Positions 1 to 10,987 of a stretch of 64,000 nt of DNA are shown here, piece after piece. Location: NCBI GenBank assembly GCA_022266195.1, contig WHVY01000002.1:4169001-4233000 (forward strand). The letters are read 5' to 3'. Every line of letters begins with the position of its first letter. Position 1 is the stretch's first letter. Origin of the DNA: Tetranychus cinnabarinus (lineage: Eukaryota > Arthropoda > Arachnida > Trombidiformes > Tetranychidae). A model generated the notes under the pieces. That model was not told where the DNA came from, did no database searches, and worked only from the letters and a program-made list of their open reading frames with translations. The position numbers and the translations under genes were made by a program.

Positions 1-1103
1 TCAAATCATGAAAACTGAACCAATTGTGGGATTACATTCATCAAGGAAAAGATAATACTTGAAGAGAACCAAAATCATCAAATGAAATTTTTTTACAGGT
101 AACACTTTTCCAGCAATAAAGACTGTTTTTGCGTATTTATTCAGGACAAGTTGCCTAATTAAATCAGCTTGAAAACCATTGCAAAATTTTCCAGTTAATT
201 ATATCTAACTAAGCATATTCTGATATTTTTGTCGAATCATTATCACCATTTCTATTAATCAAATCAAGGTGATTTATCAAAACATTATCAATATAAATTG
301 CCACTTTTCGCGGTAAAACTGATCAAAATATTTCACTTGCACTGGGCAAGACAGCCTTAAATGACCCTCGATCTCTTGACTTTTGATGAAACCCAAGTGA
401 TTAAATAAAAGAGTAAAATGTAGTAATTAAATCGCAACAATTTTCCTACCTGTAACACCTACTACTAATTTTACCTTTTTTATATTCATCAATTGTCATG
501 ATTAATTTACCTTGGAAAGTCCTTTAACGAATGAACTTGTTCCAATTGATGAAAGTTTCATCATGAAACTGTTTTTTTTTGTAAATTGAATAAAAGATTT
601 GTCAATTAAACTTAACCAAGTCAATTTGTCGATTCGAGCTAATAATCTCTAACAATTATACCAACCGTATTGTAAACAATCAAACAATCAGTAGGCTTAA
701 TCATTTCTGAATCGATAGAAATTTGTTTTAACAGTTTCTCTCCAATCGTTACATTTACACTCTTTCAATAATTTCAGATTTACCGTCAAAACTGATTCTC
801 ATAAACTCAACATTGACCATGAAACCTAAATAGGAGAAACAGAAGAACCTTTAATTAAGATGAATCTTTTTCTTCGTGAAACGCAATTCCAAACCAATCA
901 AATTACGAAGTAAACAAATTATTTGGTTCCGTGTCAATTTATGAATGTAATTTCCAGGATTGCCAGAGACAGACTATTTTGTGTTGAATTAGTTTCCTTG
1001 CCATTCAATTGCTTAACGCTGGTTCTTCAACTTTAACGATGTGACAAAATTCATCGACTTTAACCAAAACTATCTGATTATACATGCATTCAATTTAATT
1101 GTG
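1..1103. other. AT-rich flank without an intact gene
   Basis: Apart from the decayed thioesterase-like stretch near 500-600, no open frame, splice-bounded exon or RNA gene could be recognised here. Confidence 0.5.
500..600 (-). pseudogene. Degenerate FAS thioesterase exon end
   Basis: Read on the minus strand, this stretch resembles the 3' end of the penultimate thioesterase exon found at 1774-1860. It shares a TTTATTCAA block, the run encoding GTSS, a Val/Phe-x-x-Gly-Leu-x-Lys ending and the donor-like AAGGTAAATT. The reading frame around it is poor in open length and no catalytic motif is visible. It looks like an older, decayed relative of the FAS fragments to its right. The similarity is short and was judged by eye, so confidence is modest. 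Confidence 0.4.
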
Positions 1104-2222
1104 TTTCACTCAATTTAAAGTAATGATACTGGATAGAAAAAGAAACATTACTCTTTAATGAACGCGTCAACGGCACCATTTTGGAAGTTTTACAAAAAAG
1201 CAGTTCAAACGGCCTAATCTATTGTCAACTGAAATCTATTTTATTGCTAACAAACAACCATCAGGACAATAATCAGCTTACTGATTGAATAGTCGTTGAA
1301 CTTAGTTGTCCGTCTTCTGTTCTTTCCTAATGCTTGTCATTGATCCCGATTCCATCAGATATTTCTCAATCTGGGTAAACAGGATTTCGTAAACTCTGAG
1401 ATTTCTATTATTCAAGTGTTTGAATAGAGTAGAGTTGAATGATTAAATCTTCATTTTAAATTAATTTATTGAACACAAAACTGAAAAAAGAAAGAATCCA
1501 ATCTTCGATTAACTAGTCTATCCAAAATTACCAGAATTATTCAATAATAATCTTTGTACATCAAGTAAGAAAATCCAAATTCTTGATCACGGCATAATCT
1601 TTTCAATTTCAGCAGCTACTTCCCGAGCGTAAACTTTGAGTACATCAAAATGAGTTGCATTGAACATGACTGTTTTCAAAGCACCTTTGATAATCTGTTT
1701 GAAAAAATCAAGAAAAAGAGAAACAAATTAGATTATTGAATAAAATTCGCTCATAATTAATGGTTAAATTTACCTTAGGGAGACCTTCATTAACAAGTGA
1801 ACTTGTACCGCTCGATACAACTGCTTTATTTATAACTTGAATAAACAAAGCATCGCCATCAAATGTCCCTAAATCCTCCATTGATCCAAGATAATAAGTT
1901 CTGTCAATCATTCCGGCAGCATTGTCAATCAACGAATCAGTGGGACCATTCATTCCAGCATCAATCAGGGTTTGTGTGACAACTTCTTGATACATGAACT
2001 CGTCATCTTCAGATTCCTCTAATAATCTTTTAGTTTTCTCGTCAATTCTAACACCCATGAACTGCATTATAGAAATGAATATTTCCCAACTAGGAATACC
2101 AGCAAGCACCATTTTCATGGTTTTTTGTCCCAACTTTTTCAAACCATAAGGCGAAGCATCAATAAATACAATCCGATCAACTCGAGATTTACCAATTATT
2201 TCTTGTAACACTTTGGCCAATT
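1104..2222. repeat. FAS-end duplication, copy A
   Basis: This 1119-bp segment recurs in the same orientation at 5536-6654, at a constant offset of 4432 bases. It covers the 3' flank, the last exon, its intron and the 3' part of the thioesterase exon. The encoded protein is identical in both copies, so the duplication is young or kept homogeneous. Copy A continues leftward and rightward into sequence that copy B lacks. Confidence 0.9.
1465..1470 (-). promoter_or_regulatory. Candidate polyadenylation signal of FAS fragment A
   Basis: AATAAA on the minus strand, 117 bases beyond the FAS stop codon. The same signal lies at 5897-5902 behind copy B. Placement suits a 3' end signal, but AATAAA is frequent in DNA this AT-rich. 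Confidence 0.4.
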
Positions 2223-2772
2223 CAAAAGCAACAGTACAACCAAAGGAATAACCAACAAAATCATATCTTTTTAAATTTGGATAAGCGGCTAATATGGTTT
2301 CTGCATAGAAGTTGGAAATTTGCTTGAATGTTCCCAAAGACCGAACCTTTTCCGTCAATTGAACACCAACTACAGTCCTGTTTAAAGCTTCAGCAACTGG
2401 CATCATTGATAGAAAATCAAAAAAGGCTGGAGGAAAGAAAAATATGGGTTCAGTTCCTTTATCCGTTAAGTTGATTAACGTTTGCTCTTCGATACTCCTT
2501 TTGTCTAAATCATTTTCAGGTGCCATTTGATTGCTATCAGTTGCCAGTTTATCCACTTCAGAAATGGTTAATTTAAGAATAGCAATGTTGGATAAATTAA
2601 CATTACAAGTTGTATCAATCAGAGTTTTCACTTCAATTGCTTGTAATGAATCTAAACCAAGAGAGCCAAGTGTTGTGTTACCATCCAATTTGTCCAAGCT
2701 TTGGCAACCTAAAATATGTCCAATCCGTTGAAGTATGTTACCTTTACCAGAAACAGTGTGTTCTTGTTTGGG
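1587..2772 (-). pseudogene. 5'-truncated fatty acid synthase end (ACP + thioesterase), copy A
   Basis: Two exons, 2772-1774 and 1694-1587, join in phase 0 through a GTAAAT donor and a CAG acceptor and encode 368 residues. The first part is an acyl carrier protein domain: helix RIGHILG, then GLDSLQ with the Ser that would carry phosphopantetheine. A thioesterase domain follows, with nucleophile motif GYSFG (Ser codon 2245-2247), the FIDASP segment likely to carry the acid residue, and NATHFD with the likely catalytic His in the last exon. In animal FAS these are the two C-terminal domains; the ketosynthase-to-ketoreductase part is absent. At 2772/2773 the sequence switches abruptly to zyxin-derived DNA in another frame, with an in-frame stop shortly upstream. 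No Met precedes the ACP, so the ACP is unlikely to be made. An internal ATG at 2526 would give a 286-residue free thioesterase. Most likely a partial duplicate of a complete FAS elsewhere; expression is unknown. Confidence 0.85.
2245..2247 (-). other. Thioesterase catalytic Ser codon
   Basis: Middle residue of GYSFG, the GxSxG nucleophile elbow of the alpha/beta-hydrolase fold in FAS thioesterases. Copy B breaks off at the equivalent of base 2222 and lacks this residue. Confidence 0.8.
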
Positions 2773-2774
2773 TA

Positions 2775-3247
2775 GCAGACACTTGCTGTTAACTGTCTCA
2801 CTCTTCGGGCGTTGCAGTTACGACAAAGGATATGCTCATCCAAAGGTAGAGACCAGTTGGTTACTGGTAACCGGTTACTTGGTTAGAGGGGGAAAAAAGT
2901 AACCAAATATGGTTACTATAACCAGTTACTATAACCGGTTACAAAATAACCGGTTACTTGCTGGTTACATTGAGAGGGAAATTTGAAAAGAAAGTAAAGA
3001 AAGTAAACAACAGATTTCTAAATACATTAATAGATGGCGCTGATAAAAGATGAAAAATGAAACTTTTTATTTTTGAATTTGGCGGTAATAAATTTGTAAC
3101 CAGCAAGTAACCGGTTATTTGTAACTGGGGGTGAAAGAACCACAGTTACTGGTTATACTAACCAAACTAGCCTGTAACCGACGTATCTCTATCCAAAGGG
3201 TAACAGCCTCTTCCTTCAGCTTGAGACGATAGAAGGAGACCACAATC
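2775..3247 (-). pseudogene. Zyxin last-exon remnant split by a MITE
   Basis: The exon would encode the end of the third LIM domain after the splice site at 3247: D-C-G-L-L-L-S-S, then a GRGCYPLD segment, ILCRNC, and a short tail. The Cys spacing is canonical. The exon is interrupted by a 345-bp transposable element at 2847-3191. The stop codon is lost at the junction with FAS DNA (TAA in the other copy, TAC here), and the upstream LIM exon has been deleted. It cannot make a zyxin protein. Confidence 0.8.
2847..3191. mobile_element. hAT-like MITE with 8-bp target-site duplication
   Basis: The element is bounded by the direct repeat TCCAAAGG (2839-2846 and 3192-3199). The uninterrupted site, with one TCCAAAGG, is preserved in the other zyxin copy near 12595-12602. 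The left end starts TAGAGACC and the right end, reverse-complemented, starts TAGAGATACGTCGGTTAC, giving imperfect terminal inverted repeats. The interior repeats the motif CCGGTTAC and its inverse many times. An 8-bp duplication and TAGRG-type ends are typical of hAT elements. There is no coding capacity, so it is non-autonomous. Confidence 0.85.
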
Positions 3248-3626
3248 CTGTAAAAAAGAACAAAAAAAGATGAAAAAGATGAAGATTAAAGGAAGAGAGA
3301 AAGAAGAGAAAAATAAAAAAGGTAAAGGAAAAATGAAGTAGAAAACATAAACAAGAATAAGTAAAAAGGAAGTAAAGGTTAGATTAGATTAATAACTTGG
3401 CCAAAACCAAAATAAAGATTTTAAATAGAAAGGAAGTTGTAGCAATTAACGATGGTGTTATGAGATGTGTTTAAAAATAGAAATCAGATGATGGTGTTGG
3501 TTAGGTGTTTAAAATAAAACAGTCACAAAGAGTTAAAGAGTTCAAGTAAAGTAATTTACCTCACAAAACAATGATGAGATCAAGAAAAAATATGCATAAT
3601 AAAGAAAATAAAGTCAATGGGAAAAT

Positions 3627-4030
3627 CCGAAGAAAGAGAAACATCGAGAAAGGTAGACTAAGTTTCACAAACAAGTCTAATACGATTTCAGTAAATTCTA
3701 TAATCTATAATTATAGTCTAATAATCTATAATTATAGATAATTAGTCTATAATTTCACACTCTGATTTAAATCAAATAGTTGAGATAAAAAAAGCTGGGA
3801 AAGTTCTATATCTATTTATAGTTAAGAATTATTTGTATTACAAAATTGCTGTTGCTGAGTCAATAATTAATAAATATTAAAAATAAAGGACCGAACAATT
3901 TTACAAAAAAATATTCATTCAGTCTAGTAAAGAAAGAGAGGGCAAAATAGTTAAATCATTCAGCTCACAAGAATTAATCTGACTTTTTGATTGCCAAAGA
4001 ATTTAAACTTAATTTAAAGCGAAGAAGTTT
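3627..4030. other. Segment unique to zyxin block copy 1
   Basis: About 404 bases lying between two parts shared with the other copy, where different DNA is found instead. AT-rich, with short palindromic TATAATTATA-type repeats near 3690-3750. No gene is seen. Confidence 0.6.
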
Positions 4031-4551
4031 CAACAAAATACAAAAAGTAAATGAGAAATCGTCAAAAATTGAAAATCTTTTAAATGAAAATGAACTTACC
4101 AATTATTGATGGGGTCTCCATTTTGTTTAAATAATTTGAATGGACCCTAGTCTTGAAAAGAACAGGTCTACGCCAGTAATGATGATCCACTTTGATTATT
4201 AGTTGATTATCGTAAGATGAATTATACAAAATTAGTCGTCAGTGTTACAGACCATTAATTTAATGAAGAGTGAAATGAGAAAATTACCTTTCTTCGCACT
4301 TTTTTCCTTTCACTCTTTCTCCCTCATTTTCATCAATGAAATGCAATAGGAGCGCTTCTTTTGGATTTCACCAACCAAAAACATTCACTTTCTTCAACTA
4401 AATTGGTATTTTCTATGAAATAATTTTCTGATTGATAAAAGCTTTTAATTAAAAAGATCATAATTTACAGAGTGACAAAAATAAAAATAGAAAATGATTG
4501 TTGAAACGAACTGCTAGGCAAATGAAAAATTTGATGAGCATAAAGGTTGTA

Positions 4552-5473
4552 CACTACAGTAGCGGTCAATGAAACTGTCAGTCAGATTTTTCAATACTGC
4601 AAATTAATTATAATGTTTTTAATTTTGATATTTCATAAAACGATAAATTGATGTTTGAACTAATGATAGGTGCACTAAAAAGATGGAAATATTGTCTTTT
4701 TCGAGTCTTATAGACCATTCAAAGCTTAGTACGGCCCATTCAAAAAGTTAAGTTGCAATTTCAGGATTTTTTTAAGAGATAAAAATAGTGAAAATCCAAT
4801 ATTATTTCTGTGTTTTATGGACAAAGGGGCTTACTATTCTTTAAAATTCTCGAAAAATTAATTTAAAAGTTCTGAAAATGATAAAATCAGGCCAAAATAA
4901 GCGATTGGTTAGGAGCGCCATCTAATGGATTAACTAAAATTTCGGTAATTTTCATTTTCTATGGCTAATTGCAATTAAACTCATAGCAAAAATTGAGAGT
5001 TTTTTTTAGATTTTGAATGTCCTGAATTCAATCAATCTTCAGATTCCTTTCTTCTTTAGAAATTTTTAAAATTCAGTCTAAAAACAAACTTAGAATATTT
5101 TTCAGTCAATTTCAACTGAGGCTATGATTTAAATCAGCTTTAGTTTGCTGATTTGTTCTGATAAAATTGTAAAAAAAATTAAATATTATTCCTTAATATT
5201 CGAAAATAAAATAAGAGCATAATTATGGTTTTATTAGTAGTAGGACAGATAATATTCAACATTGAATGAGAATGTAGATACTGACAGTTTTACTGACCGC
5301 TACTGTAGTAGTCAGGGTTAAGTTAAGAAAATTGGAGAACGCTTAACGCATAAAAGTTAGTTGATCATGCTCCAGTTTAATTTTCAATGTAAATTTAATG
5401 AAAAAACAACGCCACCTTGCTGATTTTTCGTTGAAGCTTAACCCACATTTTTATGCATTAACCGAGAAATTAC
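4552..5473. mobile_element. Composite insertion with 30-bp terminal inverted repeats inside
   Basis: Comparison with 14690/15284 shows that 922 bases were inserted here, with TGTA on both sides (4548-4551 and 5474-5477), or TA alone if read as a mariner-type site. Inside lies a 757-bp unit at 4553-5309. Its ends are inverted copies starting ACTACAGTAGCGGTCA and continuing to CTGTCAGT, 30 bp with about two mismatches. The remaining 5310-5473 has other end-like sequence (CAGTAATTTCTCGG read on the minus strand), so one element may be nested in another. No transposase frame is visible. Confidence 0.65.
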
Positions 5474-5535
5474 TGTATTTCATTGGAAATTTTGAAGTCT
5501 ATGAAATTAATTAAACTGTTAATTAGTTGCTCAGC

Positions 5536-6654
5536 TTTCACTCAATTTAAAGTAATGATACTGGATAGAAAAAGAAACATTACTCTTTAATGAACGCGTC
5601 AACGGCACCATTTTGGAAGTTTTACAAAAAAGCAGTTCAAACGGCCTAATCTATTGTCAACTGAAATCTATTTTATTGCTAACAAACAACCATCAGGACA
5701 ATAATCAGCTTACTGATTGAATAGTCGTTGAACTTAGTTGTCCGTCTTCTGTTCTTTCCTAATGCTTGTCATTGATCCCGATTCCATCAGATATTTCTCA
5801 ATCTGGGTAAACAGGATTTCGTAAACTCTGAGATTTCTATTATTCAAGTGTTTGAATAGAGTAGAGTTGAATGATTAAATCTTCATTTTAAATTAATTTA
5901 TTGAACACAAAACTGAAAAAAGAAAGAATCCAATCTTCGATTAACTAGTCTATCCAAAATTACCAGAATTATTCAATAATAATCTTTGTACATCAAGTAA
6001 GAAAATCCAAATTCTTGATCACGGCATAATCTTTTCAATTTCAGCAGCTACTTCCCGAGCGTAAACTTTGAGTACATCAAAATGAGTTGCATTGAACATG
6101 ACTGTTTTCAAAGCACCTTTGATAATCTGTTTGAAAAAATCAAGAAAAAGAGAAACAAATTAGATTATTGAATAAAATTCGCTCATAATTAATGGTTAAA
6201 TTTACCTTAGGGAGACCTTCATTAACAAGTGAACTTGTACCGCTCGATACAACTGCTTTATTTATAACTTGAATAAACAAAGCATCGCCATCAAATGTCC
6301 CTAAATCCTCCATTGATCCAAGATAATAAGTTCTGTCAATCATTCCGGCAGCATTGTCAATCAACGAATCAGTGGGACCATTCATTCCAGCATCAATCAG
6401 GGTTTGTGTGACAACTTCTTGATACATGAACTCGTCATCTTCAGATTCCTCTAATAATCTTTTAGTTTTCTCGTCAATTCTAACACCCATGAACTGCATT
6501 ATAGAAATGAATATTTCCCAACTAGGAATACCAGCAAGCACCATTTTCATGGTTTTTTGTCCCAACTTTTTCAAACCATAAGGCGAAGCATCAATAAATA
6601 CAATCCGATCAACTCGAGATTTACCAATTATTTCTTGTAACACTTTGGCCAATT
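5536..6654. repeat. FAS-end duplication, copy B
   Basis: Second copy of 1104-2222, offset 4432. It begins directly after the zyxin-derived block ending CTCAGC and stops at 6654, where AT-rich unrelated sequence follows. Confidence 0.9.
6019..6654 (-). pseudogene. Truncated FAS thioesterase fragment, copy B
   Basis: Exon parts 6654-6206 and 6126-6019 encode the thioesterase C-terminal part from the AKVLQEII segment to the stop, identical in protein to copy A. The break falls just after the GYSFG motif, so the nucleophile and the whole ACP are missing. The FIDASP segment and the HFD histidine remain. It cannot form a working thioesterase. Confidence 0.85.
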
Positions 6655-6940
6655 TATAAAACAGTAAAATTAACCAGAATTTGTTTTCCAGTCGGTTTAC
6701 CTCTTCTGTTTACAACCAATGTTTTAACCTGTAATTCAATTTGTTACTCCAATTTTCACTCAGAATATATTAACAATTAGTTGATTTTGTTTCTACCTTT
6801 TACTTTCATTTAATTGTACTTTGAACGGCCTTGAACGATAATGACAATAATAATGACCTGAAATGTTTTTAATAATGAAAAAATTGTCAAACCCAAAGCT
6901 AAATAAAGATTTACTAAAGCAGTCAAGATAGGTTTACTAA

Positions 6941-7211
6941 GGGTGTTTCCGATGAAAAATGGATCGAGTTATCTGGATCCAAAAAAGTCGATTCAGATCA
7001 ATTTACATCGACATTTTTGGACTTAATTTGTTCTAAAAATGATCTAAAAGCTGAAAAAAACATTCCCAGGTCAAAAAAGTCACCGGAAGTGAATCCAATC
7101 AACATTTCACCGGAAAAATCCATTGTGACGTCACTGTGACGTCACAAAACGTCACAATTTATTGACAATGAATCGGATTCAATCTCAATAAATTTTTCAT
7201 CGGAAACACCT
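6941..7211. mobile_element. Harbinger-like MITE with TAA target duplication
   Basis: The ends are inverted copies. The left reads GGGTGTTTCCGATGAAAAAT and the right, reverse-complemented, reads AGGTGTTTCCGATGAAAAAT. Direct TAA repeats flank it at 6938-6940 and 7212-7214. A 3-bp TWA-type duplication with G-rich termini fits PIF/Harbinger MITEs. The 271-bp body has no coding capacity. It carries two adjoining TGTGACGTCAC palindromes near its right end. Confidence 0.8.
7124..7145. promoter_or_regulatory. Tandem palindromic CRE-like sites
   Basis: Two back-to-back TGTGACGTCAC 11-mers, each containing the full CRE palindrome TGACGTCA, followed by a half site at 7150-7156. They lie inside the MITE at 6941-7211. 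bZIP (CREB/ATF) proteins bind this palindrome in animals. Whether it is used here is unknown. Confidence 0.45.
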
Positions 7212-7214
7212 TAA

Positions 7215-9231
7215 TTCAGTGAATGTTTAACTTGATACTTTTTAAAAATATTTCATTTCTACCCAAATAAACAGGTTTAACAATCAAAAATTTGTAGGAG
7301 TGGAACAAATTAACAACACCAAGAAAATGGTTTAGTGATGAGTAAAATTATAATCAAGCCAATTTTTCCAGCATAAATTTATCAGCATTATCACGATCAA
7401 AGGTGAATGTAGTAACTATACAGAACCAAAGTCTTTATTTTCAATCTGATTCCAGCCTCTTTGATTTCAATCAGTGATTAACCTCACAATTATCCATATT
7501 GTTTCAATTTGAAATCAATTCATTTTGACAATTTACCAAAAACTCACTGTCTAAACATGTGTTTACATGATTTTGTTAGCAAGACTCTTTCAAGTGTCGA
7601 TAGTGTTGCATCTTTGATTAATCATCTCCAGTGTTTTGTTTGAGTATATGGTGGTCAATATTTGTATTGGAGTTTAATTTGTCCGAAGAAATGAAGAAAA
7701 TTTCATTAAATAAAGTAGTTGAATGATCCAAAAAATTAAAAAGATAACTTGGATCGAGTAAAATGGCATACAATGAATAATTATAAAAATTAACACATTT
7801 GAGCAATCAAGTGTAGCATTTTCAGATTGCTTTATCATTATCTTTATAAACTTATTTGTTACAACACAGTTTCAATAAAATTAATTGTTAATCATAAACT
7901 AAAAAATTAAACATGAATAGATATTCAAGAGTATTCACCAATTTAGTTCAATGGTAATTAAAGTTGAAGTTGACTTCCTTCCCAGTGTCTCTTCAACCAA
8001 TATAAAGTAGAGCACATAAGACTGTATTTTTAGATGATCTAGACAACGAAAAAGATGAAAACATTACAAAATTCAAATCAATTTAAATGGTAACTTAAAT
8101 TATTCCGAAGTTATTACGAGTAAAAACTTGAGGCCTGTAACATGTAGCACCATTAGAGCAATCTGTTGTTAGGTAAACAAACATCGTGTTTTGGTCTGAT
8201 GATTAAAATGTAACTTTTAAATTGTACGGTTTGGTGCTTGTTTGTAAAACTAATTGTCTGTGCAATTAGCAACTAGGAATTAGGAACACTATTTAACTTA
8301 ATCTAAGTTAATGAGAGTTTAAAATACCAGTCTCCATCGACCATAATCGCATTCGTCATCTTGAATTATGAGTGACTTTAACGGTTATTGTCTGGAGATC
8401 AGGATTGCCAAGGATTATTTGATTTTATAGCGATCCATGAATTGATCAGGAAAACAACATGATACTTTTGATACAATAACAATAAAGAGGAACATTATTG
8501 AGATGACACAATTCACTATCAATTGAGATGATTAAAGTGTCTATTTTTATTCGATATTATTCAAAGTTTAAGTTTAAACTGGTGAGATGGCGAAAATTAA
8601 AAAGTCAATGCTTTATTAACTTGATCTTCAGATAATCTAACTGCGGTCAAGTTGGCGATTGCAATTAATAAATGATACAACTTAAATATGACTAACTAAT
8701 CAATCCATCAAGTACATCAATCCAAACTTTAGATGCTCTGAGAAAATTTTGAAAGCAAACCAAAAAGAGAAACCATTTTTACCCGATTTGGTCAGTATTT
8801 TTATTTAATACACCTACTTACCTGGAACATGTAAAGGCTGTTCATGCTTTGTTTAAGTAATGGAACTCGTTTTTACCGTTGATCTAATCAATTACGGGGA
8901 TTCAATAATGATACTTTGTGATCAAAAGAATGAGTGATTTGAAGTAATGATGATGTGCTAATTAGTGATAATAAGTGCTCACGATACAGATCCAAATAAT
9001 AGTAAACTTACCACAGAAGCAATCGAAATGAAGTAGAAAGAAATTGCAATAAATCAGCTGAACAATGGACAAGTTTAAAACGCATAGCGTTTTGAATTGT
9101 ACACTTGATATGTTAAATAAAAGAAATGGAAGATAATGAATTGTTGCTCAGAAAAAGAAAAAATCAGAATTAAAGTAGAAATGAAAACAGAATGATAAAA
9201 GTAGTCTGAAATGATGTAAAGAAACAATCCT
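7215..9231. other. Intergenic AT-rich DNA
   Basis: Only short frames with no recognisable domain or splice-bounded exon were found. No RNA gene was recognised. Confidence 0.5.
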
Positions 9232-9857
9232 TAAATTGTAAGGACAACTTGAGCTCACTAGGAAAGGGTTGGATGATTGGCGTAAAACTCTTGAAAACAG
9301 ATAGAATCAGTCATTGATCTAAGAATTGTGGAAACAATTGAAATGGTTTCAATCAAAGAACAAAGAATCATTCTCAGAAAATGAAAATCTTAATTTGATT
9401 TGAAATAAACTGAAGAAAGCCATTGAAGACATTGCGCCTCAAAATAGTTCATAATGAAATTACAGATGAATAACATCGATCGTAATTTAAATTTGAAGTC
9501 AAGGAATGAGATAATTGCGGATCGCAACAATTTATTAAAAAAATCAAGAGAATGTGGTCAACACTGAAAAAGATGGTCAAACACAATTTCAAGTGAATTG
9601 GGTAAAATAAGAGAAGTCTTTGCGTCAAAATCATCGGTTGTTACTAAAAAGGCATATCGATTGTCAAATTGGTGCATAAATTGACACAAATGGGTTTGAA
9701 CGGGCGAAAATGTTACATTGTTGAACAACATTACATTTACGATTAGCATCAATTTCTATCACCGAATAATAAGTTCCAGCAATCTAATTGTTACGGTCAC
9801 AGAATGGGAAATGTTTAAATGAAAATCGAATTTGAACTTGATCTATTGTACAGAATC
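9232..9857. repeat. 626-bp segment duplicated into the zyxin block
   Basis: The same 626 bases recur at 13544-14169 (offset 4312) with no difference noticed. The minus strand has several short overlapping open frames but none resembles a known domain, so its origin is unclear. At this site it lies in ordinary intergenic DNA. In the other copy it sits exactly where zyxin block copy 1 has unrelated sequence. Confidence 0.9.
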
Positions 9858-10987
9858 TGAAAGCTTTGTTTCTCAAAATAAGTTCATTTTCTGGTTAATC
9901 GGCATAAATTACATAATTTACATGAGTTTCACGAAAAAATCTGCTTCCATAACTGTAATAAAGGCGATTAAAGTTTTAACTTTGGACTCAATTTTCTCGG
10001 AAACTATCGATCAGCAATTTTTAATAGCACTAATGGACTCAGTTTCTATGTCCCTACAAACTAACAGAGTTTAAATTTGAAACAAAGTAATTTCCACCCG
10101 TTTAAGTTTATTTGTGTCAATTGTGTTGATTGTGTCTTTCTAGTAACAACCCATGATTGATATGCAAAGGAAAACCAATGTTTCTAGTCTAAGCATTTAC
10201 ATTTATAAACAACTTTACTCGAAAGACACTTTTACATATCCTGCTAGTCCAGCAATAAACTATAAACCTGACTAACCAAATAGTTTTCCCAATGCTACAA
10301 AATACGAATCCTACATATTTCCCCCCACCCTGTTTCTCAGTAACCTGGATTCTGTTGAAGCTTTAACTATTATCAGACACTCAGTTCAATCACGGATTTC
10401 AAGGTATGTAAAAATTTTCATTAGAATCCTTTCAGTTCAACCACAATTTTAACTCAAAAATTTCATGCTCCGGCTTTATATTGTTTATATAAATGTAGAT
10501 ATTGATTAAAGTTCTACAGTTGATTTTATTCAGATCGTTTGAGCAATCAAATAGATCCTATTCAATCTTTTTTGGACTTTCATTCCCTTTTTATCGTAAA
10601 ATCTACTGCTCTTTCACCCGGTCGAAGTTGAAGCTGTGTGTAAATTATGGTCAAAGATATTTAACTCATAAATACTTTTGGACTCAGCTCAATATGTAAT
10701 TTCTTCCAAGAAATGGAGTAAAGAGATCAATATTGACTTCCATAATTTAAAGCAATCTCAAATTACTAAAAACTAAGTTAAAATGAAGATCAATTTAATT
10801 AACAATCTCATTCTCTGTTAAAAAGGACAACAAAACAAGAAAGATCTCATTTGAACAAAATATTTTCAGTAAACAAGTTGAAATTGTAATCGTGATTGTT
10901 TTTCAATCCTTGTTTGGAAAATTAACAAATATTATTATTACATTTATTATCAATTTGTTTATTAAAATCTGTATAAATCGTGAAAAT
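9858..10987. other. Intergenic DNA with an old dispersed repeat
   Basis: Around 9920-9975 and 10027-10160 the sequence resembles 16362-16415 and 15408-15550 respectively. Shared words include CTGCTTCCATAA, TGTCCCTACAAAC and AGTAACAACC. The copies are clearly diverged, so this is an old repeat family. No gene is evident up to the phosphatase start. Confidence 0.45.

Larger units (their letters stand above)
2773..5535. repeat. Zyxin-derived duplicated block, copy 1
   Basis: Matches 12528-15345 in the same orientation, in segments with shifting offsets. Segments 2773-2846 and 3200-3564 pair with 12528-12966. Segment 3565-3626 pairs with 13473-13534, 4031-4551 with 14170-14690, and 5474-5535 with 15284-15345. 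The offset changes are explained by a MITE insertion in copy 1, loss of the LIM exon from copy 1, a replacement patch in copy 2, and different insertions at one site near the right end. Both ends abut FAS sequence. Confidence 0.9.

Noticed and set aside
9449..9752. Two overlapping minus-strand frames of 61 and 64 codons, repeated at 13761-14064
   Set aside because: Repeated only because the 626-bp segment is duplicated; no recognisable protein and no continuous frame.
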